NCBI GenBank assembly: GCA_022567135.1
Contig: JADFHP010000005.1
Span: 1-44,005, forward strand
From: Chloroflexota bacterium
GTDB lineage: Bacteria; Chloroflexota; Dehalococcoidia; Lucifugimonadales; Lucifugimonadaceae
DNA: 44,005 nucleotides
Direction of reading: 5' to 3'
The first letter of the stretch is position 1. The number at the start of each line of letters is the position of its first letter. This document shows, in pieces, positions 39,318 to 44,005 of the stretch. The position numbers were made by a program, and so were the translations under genes. The notes beneath the pieces were generated by a model. It was not told the DNA's origin, did not search any database, and worked only from the letters and a program-made list of their open reading frames with translations.

Positions 39318-41189
39318 ATGCCGAGACGACGGCAGCCCGGGGCACGACGCCGCAATATGCAGCGACGCGGTCCGCGCAGGCGAAGAGACCGGGCGCAACA
39401 AGCTGCGGTAGCCATCGTAGAGCGGCCTGATGGGCCAATCGAGCTACCCGCGCTCGTGACCGTGGGAGAGCTTTCGGAAATCTTGAAGATCTCCCACGTC
39501 GACGCGGTCAAAGCGGTTTTGCGTCTCGGCATTATGGCGACGGTCAACGAAGAGATCGACTTTCAGACCGCGGCGAAGGTCGCGGACGCCTTCGACGTAC
39601 AGGTCCGCCGCCCCCGCGAGAAGGAAGAGAGCGAAGCCAGCAGACGCGCCGCGCAGGACGAGGCGGAAGCCAGAGAGGACGAAAACGCCGTCACCCGGCC
39701 ACCCATCGTCACGATTCTGGGCCACGTCGACCACGGCAAGACCACCCTGCTGGACGCCATCCGGGGCACACGGGTTGTCGAGAGCGAGGCCGGCGGCATC
39801 ACCCAGGGCATCGGCGCCTACCAGGCGACATACAACGACAACCTGATCACATTCATCGACACCCCGGGCCATGCCGCGTTCACCGCCATGAGGGCTCGCG
39901 GAGCCCAGGCGACTGATATTGCGATTCTTCTGGTCGCCGTGAATGACGGCGTGCTGCCACAGACGATCGAGGCGATCGAGCACGCGAAGGCGGCAGGCGT
40001 CCCCATCATCGTCGCACTGAACAAGATCGATCTGCCCGGAGCAGATGTCGAGCGAACGAAGGCCCAACTGGCAGAGCACGACATCATCGTCGAGTCATAC
40101 GGTGGTGACGTCGTCTCCGTCGAGGTTTCGGCCCTGCAAAAATTAGGCATAGATGACCTGCTCGATAGCATCTTGCTGGTGGGTGAGGTGGAGGGCTTCT
40201 CCGCCAATCCGGACAAGCCCGCGGCCGGCGTGACGATCGAGTCCCGTATCGACTCGAAGCGCGGGCCGCTTGCCACCATCATCATCAGATCCGGAACAGT
40301 ACGGGTGGGCGACAACGTGGTTGTCGGTACCACCCGCGGCCGAATCCGAAACATGTCAGACGGGTTCGGAAAAGATGTCAGAGAAGCGGGGCCGTCGACT
40401 CCCATCCAGATCATGGGACTCAGTGAACTGCCGGAGCCGGGCGATAGTTTCGACGTCGTCGAAAACGAAAAAACAGCCAGGCAACTGGTAACCACGCGCA
40501 AAAGAATCGGCTCCGGCCGGGATCAGTCCCGCCGGCCGAGCACCATGGCAGAAGTCATGCGGGCCCGTGCGGGCGGCGAGGCCCAGGACCTGAACCTGGT
40601 CATAAAGACCGGGAGCCAGGGCGCTATTGACGCAGTACGTCGAGCCCTTGATCCGCTATCAAATGACGATGTCCAGGTAAGCATCGTCAGTATCGGCACG
40701 GGCGTGATCAACGAGACAGACGTGATGCTTGCCGCCGCTTCAGGCGCCATCGTTTTCGGATTTGAGACGTTCGCTCAGCCGGGAGCGGTCAGACAGGCAA
40801 GCACACATGGCGTAGAGATACGCACATACGACATCATTTATCAGCTGATCGACGATGTTGAGAGCACCGTCGAGGGCCTCATAGCTCCCGAAGAGCGTGA
40901 AGTGGTCCTGGGACGCGCTATCGTCCAGCAGGTGTTCTCGGCAGGCCGCCGGGACAAAGCAGGCGGAATCAGAGTCACCGATGGATTCTTCTCACGCACC
41001 GCCAGCATTCGAGTGCTGCGCAACGGCGAAGAGGTCCATTCCGGACGTATCGCCTCTCTGCGCCGCTTCAAAGAGGACGTACGGGACGTGCAGACCGGAT
41101 TCGAAGGCGGCGTGACCCTTCAGGGCTTCAACGACTTTGAAGTCGACGACATCCTGGAGTGCTTCGAGGTCCAGGAGTTCCAGCGCTAG
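39318..41189 (+). CDS. infB: Translation initiation factor IF-2 (short form)
   Basis: IF-2 is a GTPase that places initiator tRNA on the ribosome. GTPase motifs are GHVDHGKTT (135-143), DTPGH (181-185) and NKID (235-238). Conserved parts of domains II-IV include [35 protein letters not shown] and FEVQEFQ. The N-terminus is short: an Arg-rich stretch (1-25) and one IF2-N-like domain ([16 protein letters not shown]). That gives 623 residues against 800-900 in many bacteria. ATG 39318 has AGGAG close upstream. A terminator follows, and no rbfA or truB is present. Confidence 0.96.
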   Translation: MPRRRQPGARRRNMQRRGPRRRRDRAQQAAVAIVERPDGPIELPALVTVGELSEILKISHVDAVKAVLRLGIMATVNEEIDFQTAAKVADAFDVQVRRPREKEESEASRRAAQDEAEAREDENAVTRPPIVTILGHVDHGKTTLLDAIRGTRVVESEAGGITQGIGAYQATYNDNLITFIDTPGHAAFTAMRARGAQATDIAILLVAVNDGVLPQTIEAIEHAKAAGVPIIVALNKIDLPGADVERTKAQLAEHDIIVESYGGDVVSVEVSALQKLGIDDLLDSILLVGEVEGFSANPDKPAAGVTIESRIDSKRGPLATIIIRSGTVRVGDNVVVGTTRGRIRNMSDGFGKDVREAGPSTPIQIMGLSELPEPGDSFDVVENEKTARQLVTTRKRIGSGRDQSRRPSTMAEVMRARAGGEAQDLNLVIKTGSQGAIDAVRRALDPLSNDDVQVSIVSIGTGVINETDVMLAAASGAIVFGFETFAQPGAVRQASTHGVEIRTYDIIYQLIDDVESTVEGLIAPEEREVVLGRAIVQQVFSAGRRDKAGGIRVTDGFFSRTASIRVLRNGEEVHSGRIASLRRFKEDVRDVQTGFEGGVTLQGFNDFEVDDILECFEVQEFQR

Positions 41190-41220
41190 ATCAACCCGCA
41201 ACCCGAATGTGAGCGCGATG

Positions 41221-41245
41221 GGTCCCGCGACAGCGGGACCTTTCG
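41221..41245 (+). terminator. Intrinsic terminator after infB
   Basis: GGTCCCGC (41221-41228) pairs perfectly with GCGGGACC (41233-41240) around GACA, followed by TTTCG. It closes the nusA-ylxR-infB unit and faces the convergent methyltransferase gene. Confidence 0.8.
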
Positions 41246-41282
41246 CTTAACCGATCAGCGCCAACGTGGCTTTGCCTGGGCA

Positions 41283-42500
41283 TCAGCTCGACCTACGTGC
41301 GATCAGCAACCCGAACCCACGCCGCTTCTTTCGGTCGACCACCCGGAATTCGCTAACCTTTTCGACCGCCGCAGCAAGGCGCGCCACCGGCGTGGATCTT
41401 CCCGCAGCGAACATCTGCCCGCCCGGCTCTATCATCGATGAGAATGCGGCCGCCAGACTCGCGGCCTCAACCGCATCCTCGTTGCCGCGAAGCAACGCCG
41501 CGAGCAGCGCAACCGGAGCCTGATCGCGGAGCGCCGGCCCTGTCTGATGATGAACGCTGATCCGCTCTTCCGGGCAGCCGTTTGCAGTCAGATTGCGGTG
41601 CGAATACCGCAGCGCCAACAGGTCCGGTCCGACCAAGAACATATGTCGAGGCCGGGTGCGCTGCCAGACGCCGAGGGGAGCGTAGCCCTGGCCGGGACTG
41701 AATACAGCCGCTGAGCCGCTCTCTCCGATTTCACCAGCCCGGTCCAGCGCCTCAATCAGCAGGCCGGCGGCGATTCCGGGGCCTTCAAAATCGGGCAGCC
41801 CGTGAGCTGCCTGCATCGCGTACTCATGGCCGCCCAGATCGACCTCTATCTCATCCCGCAGATACGGCTCCAACGGATCCTCAGCGCCAGCCGACTCTCT
41901 TTCATCGCCTCCAAACCGGTAGTGCAATAGGCGGTACCTCGATCGGACGTCGTCATGCACGATCTCGACGCTGCCCAGCGTACCGAGCACATCCGCCGCG
42001 AAATCACCGAGCGCATCCACGATGACCACCGCCGCAAGTCCACCCGGCGCGAGATGATCGCCTGCACCGGCCAGCATGGAAGCGATCACCCGATCACCGG
42101 CCTTGCCGGGAATGTTCGCTGCGATCAGATCGAAGCCTTTGGCCCCGTAATCTGAGACATCGCTGTACCCGAGGCTGCCGTGGACGCTAACGTTCTCGAG
42201 CCCGTTGAGCGACGCGTTTTGCCGCGTGTAATCCACCGCCAACGCGTCCCTATCCACCAGTTGTGCCTCGGTGACGACACCGGCCTTGAGCAGGCTCAGG
42301 CCGATAGCCCCGTATCCGCAGCCGACATCGAGCAGCCGGCGAACGGAACCTACGGGAAGTTGCTCGAGCGACCTGAGAAGAAAGCGAGTGCCTGGGTCTA
42401 TCCGGTGGCTGCTGAAAAGCTGTTGCGACACCCGGAACCGCAGTGATGTGTCCCGGTATCTGAGCGGGATTGTTTTCTTATAAAAGAGGTCGGCATTCAT
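41283..42500 (-). CDS. RsmC-like methyltransferase with two Rossmann-type domains
   Basis: The protein has 405 residues from ATG 42500; GTG 42527 would add nine. The first domain (about 1-205) has the SAM motif LLDVGCGYGAIGLSLLKAG, an acidic ribose contact (LVDRDALAVDYTRQNA) and NIPGKAG in place of the NPPF-type motif. This resembles small-domain MTS enzymes such as RsmC (16S rRNA G1207). The second half (about 225-405) has a weaker fold with LALRYSHRNLTANGCP and ends with RRGFGLLIAR. RsmC-like enzymes also have two domains, but there the N-terminal one is inactive and the C-terminal one binds SAM, the reverse of this. The substrate is not certain. Confidence 0.75.
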   Translation of the reverse strand: MNADLFYKKTIPLRYRDTSLRFRVSQQLFSSHRIDPGTRFLLRSLEQLPVGSVRRLLDVGCGYGAIGLSLLKAGVVTEAQLVDRDALAVDYTRQNASLNGLENVSVHGSLGYSDVSDYGAKGFDLIAANIPGKAGDRVIASMLAGAGDHLAPGGLAAVVIVDALGDFAADVLGTLGSVEIVHDDVRSRYRLLHYRFGGDERESAGAEDPLEPYLRDEIEVDLGGHEYAMQAAHGLPDFEGPGIAAGLLIEALDRAGEIGESGSAAVFSPGQGYAPLGVWQRTRPRHMFLVGPDLLALRYSHRNLTANGCPEERISVHHQTGPALRDQAPVALLAALLRGNEDAVEAASLAAAFSSMIEPGGQMFAAGRSTPVARLAAAVEKVSEFRVVDRKKRRGFGLLIARRSS

Positions 42501-42576
42501 CCGCCGAACCCCATCGCCGACCAGCACTCGGGCATCTGTGATCCTGGATCCTGGATATGAATGGCTGAGAAGGCCC

Positions 42577-42822
42577 TCAGATGACCTCTACTTCCGTGAT
42601 CTCCGGAGCATGGATGCGCAGCGACATCAACAAGAAGCGCTGGACCGCGTCGACCGTCGGAACGCACTCCGGGCACTCTTCGTTCACGCCGGGTGTGTAA
42701 CCGACCCTGAGCGCGGGCGGAGCAAGCTCGACATCGTTCAATGTGCCGCCTTCAGAGGCCACCATCTTCTCGATATTCTCGAGGACGAGGTTGACCTTAT
42801 CGTCTGCCGTCATCTGCACCAT
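42577..42822 (-). CDS. NifU C-terminal-like Fe-S scaffold protein
   Basis: This 81-residue protein corresponds to the NifU/Nfu C-terminal domain, which carries a [4Fe-4S] cluster between two monomers. The segment VNLVLENIEKMVASEGGTLNDVEL leads to NEECPECVP with the CxxC (Cys50, Cys53). The sequence after GGTL is more diverged than usual. ATG 42822 is used, with GGGAG about 10 nt upstream; ATG 42813 is also possible. lipA, which needs sacrificial Fe-S clusters, lies upstream on the same strand, a meaningful functional link. A repeat copy lies between them. Confidence 0.75.
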   Translation of the reverse strand: MVQMTADDKVNLVLENIEKMVASEGGTLNDVELAPPALRVGYTPGVNEECPECVPTVDAVQRFLLMSLRIHAPEITEVEVI

Positions 42823-42881
42823 CGATGCTCATCTCCCTTACTTCAGGCACGCGATTCTATCTAAGAAACGATCCCAGAGAT

Positions 42882-43015
42882 CCCCTCTCCCGGTGGGAGC
42901 CTGTCCTGAGGTACTCGAAGGGAGGGTTGGGGCGGTGTCCTGAGCCAGACGAAGGATCAGGGAGAAACCCGCTCTAATACCCGCGCCCCCAAACGTGTCT
43001 TGAGATCGTCACTAG
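42882..43015 (+). repeat. Dispersed intergenic repeat, copy C (expanded)
   Basis: This is the third copy of the family at 797 and 14937: CCTCTCCCGGTGGGAGC, TCCTGAGGTACTCGAAG, AGGGAGAAACCCGCTC and the end GTCTTGAGATCGTCACTAG. It has an additional 25-bp block (GTGTCCTGAGCCAGACGAAGG) that repeats the TCCTGAG...CGAAGG unit. Its last bases include the lipA stop codon (43012-43014). Confidence 0.75.
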
Positions 43016-43902
43016 ACTTCCGCCATCGCGAGGGCACGGTCACCAGCGGCGCGCTGCTGCTCCTCCGCATGGTAGGAGCTTCTGACAAGCGGCCCGGCGG
43101 CAACGTGCTTGAACCCCATCGAAAGGCCCTCTTCCTCAAACTCCTTGAACTCATCCGGGTGGTAGAACCTGATCACGGGATGATGGCGCCGGGTCGGCCG
43201 CAGATACTGGCCCATCGTCAACAGATCGCATCCGGCATCGCGCAGATCCCGCATCGTCTCGAAAAGTTCGGATTTCGTCTCACCCAGTCCAACCATAATG
43301 CCGGACTTCGTGGTGGCGCCGGGCACGATCTCCTTCGCCCTCGCCAGAAGCTCGAGTGAGAGGTCATAGTCGCCGCGCGGCCGGACTTTGCGGAAGATCC
43401 GGCGCACTGACTCAATATTGTGGTTCAACACGTCGGGCTGCTGGCGCATTATGGTCTCGAGGGCGATACGGTCTCCGTTGAAGTCCGGAATCAGCACCTC
43501 CACGCTGATGCCGGGCACCCGCTCCTTGAGCTGCTTGATCGTCATCGCAAACACGCCGGACCCGCCATCGGGAAGATCGTCCCGATCTACCGAGGTGACC
43601 ACGATGTAGCTGAGGCCCATCTCCACCACGGTCTGGGCCACCCTGTGCGGCTCGCCAAGGTCGAGCCCGAGCGGCTTCCCGGTCTTCACGTTGCAGTAAG
43701 AACAGGCACGCGTGCATGTGTCGCCAAGAATCATGAACGTCGCGGTGCCCCTGTCCCAACACTCACCGATATTGGGGCAGGCCGCCTCTTCGCAGACGGT
43801 GTTCAGCTTGTACGTCCGCATCTGGTTCTTGATCCGCGCATAGCTTTCGCCACCAGGGAACTTGACCTTGAACCAGTCCGGAAGTCGTCGTTCTACTGTC
43901 AA
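43012..43902 (-). CDS. lipA: Lipoyl synthase
   Basis: LipA inserts two sulfurs into octanoyl-protein to form lipoyl groups. This is a radical SAM enzyme with an auxiliary cluster in CEEAACPNIGEC (Cys37, 42, 48) and the SAM cluster CTRACSYC (Cys63, 67, 70). The C-terminal RSSYHAEEQ holds the conserved RSSY. Start TTG 43902 gives 296 residues (MTVERRLPDWFKVKFPGG), typical of LipA, with GAGGG 4 nt upstream. GTG 43968 would add 22 residues with a Trp/Phe/Arg repeat unlike the family. The beginning of the upstream region is at the window edge. Confidence 0.95.
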   Translation of the reverse strand: MTVERRLPDWFKVKFPGGESYARIKNQMRTYKLNTVCEEAACPNIGECWDRGTATFMILGDTCTRACSYCNVKTGKPLGLDLGEPHRVAQTVVEMGLSYIVVTSVDRDDLPDGGSGVFAMTIKQLKERVPGISVEVLIPDFNGDRIALETIMRQQPDVLNHNIESVRRIFRKVRPRGDYDLSLELLARAKEIVPGATTKSGIMVGLGETKSELFETMRDLRDAGCDLLTMGQYLRPTRRHHPVIRFYHPDEFKEFEEEGLSMGFKHVAAGPLVRSSYHAEEQQRAAGDRALAMAEV

Positions 43903-44005
43903 AAAGCCCTCATTCTGAGAACCGGCGGCCCTGCTGAAACGCCAGAAACGCCAAAATCTCCAGGCCACATACCTGTTCGCTCAAATAGCGGTCAGTATTG
44001 GACTT

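Overview
The window is a compact, moderately high-GC bacterial chromosome segment (GC content not counted exactly). Genes are closely packed, ATGA-type overlaps are common, and TTG/GTG starts are frequent. The closest picture I can form is a Chloroflexota bacterium of the Dehalococcoidia/SAR202 type. This is inferred from the short EF-Ts, the rpsB-tsf-pyrH-frr-uppS-cdsA-dxr-rseP-ispG-proS order, the Cys-type CcmE, the 2-oxoacid:ferredoxin oxidoreductase and the several amidohydrolases. No rRNA, tRNA, CRISPR array, transposase or phage gene was found.

Left part (1-9200): a truncated FAD-dependent oxidoreductase, a VIT1/CCC1-type transporter coupled to a GNAT acetyltransferase, a penicillin-acylase-family Ntn hydrolase, a second GNAT enzyme with a NUDIX hydrolase, and a two-gene 2-oxoacid:acceptor oxidoreductase (fused gamma-alpha plus beta) behind a clear promoter and a long leader. 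An ECF sigma factor and a small zinc-binding anti-sigma-like protein are divergent at 9226-10330.

Middle part (10400-24900): a minus-strand cytochrome c maturation cluster (ccmA-ccmB-ccmC-ccmD-ccmE) whose CcmE carries CxxxY instead of the usual haem-binding histidine. Upstream on the same strand are a deacetylase-type amidohydrolase and two tandemly duplicated D-aminoacylase-like genes. These are divergent from a fumarylacetoacetate-hydrolase-family gene across a region holding a perfect inverted repeat. A membrane histidine kinase sits between two stand-alone receiver proteins, followed by ccdA (thiol transfer for cytochrome c maturation) and a LuxR-type regulator with a degenerate receiver.

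Right part (24980-41250): core information-processing and isoprenoid/lipid genes: rpsB, tsf, pyrH, frr, uppS, cdsA, dxr, rseP, ispG, proS, then an opposing HAD phosphatase, then nusA-ylxR-infB. UppS, Dxr, IspG and CdsA link isoprenoid supply, undecaprenyl carrier and phospholipid synthesis to translation genes. S2 and NusA both carry long acidic low-complexity C-terminal tails with tandem DNA repeats. Terminator-like hairpins lie in the presumed leaders of nusA, rpsB and the luxR gene. ylxR seems to lack any ATG/GTG/TTG start and may begin at AUC. The window ends with a two-domain methyltransferase, a NifU-like Fe-S protein and lipoyl synthase, all on the minus strand.

Three related intergenic repeats of about 110-135 bp (797, 14937, 42882) lie in the same orientation between minus-strand genes. 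They are the best evidence for a dispersed repeat family. I see no single multi-gene system that is clearly new. The strongest second-look items are the repeat family, the leader hairpins, the ylxR start, the Cys-type CcmE, the RseP internal repeats and the S2/NusA tails.
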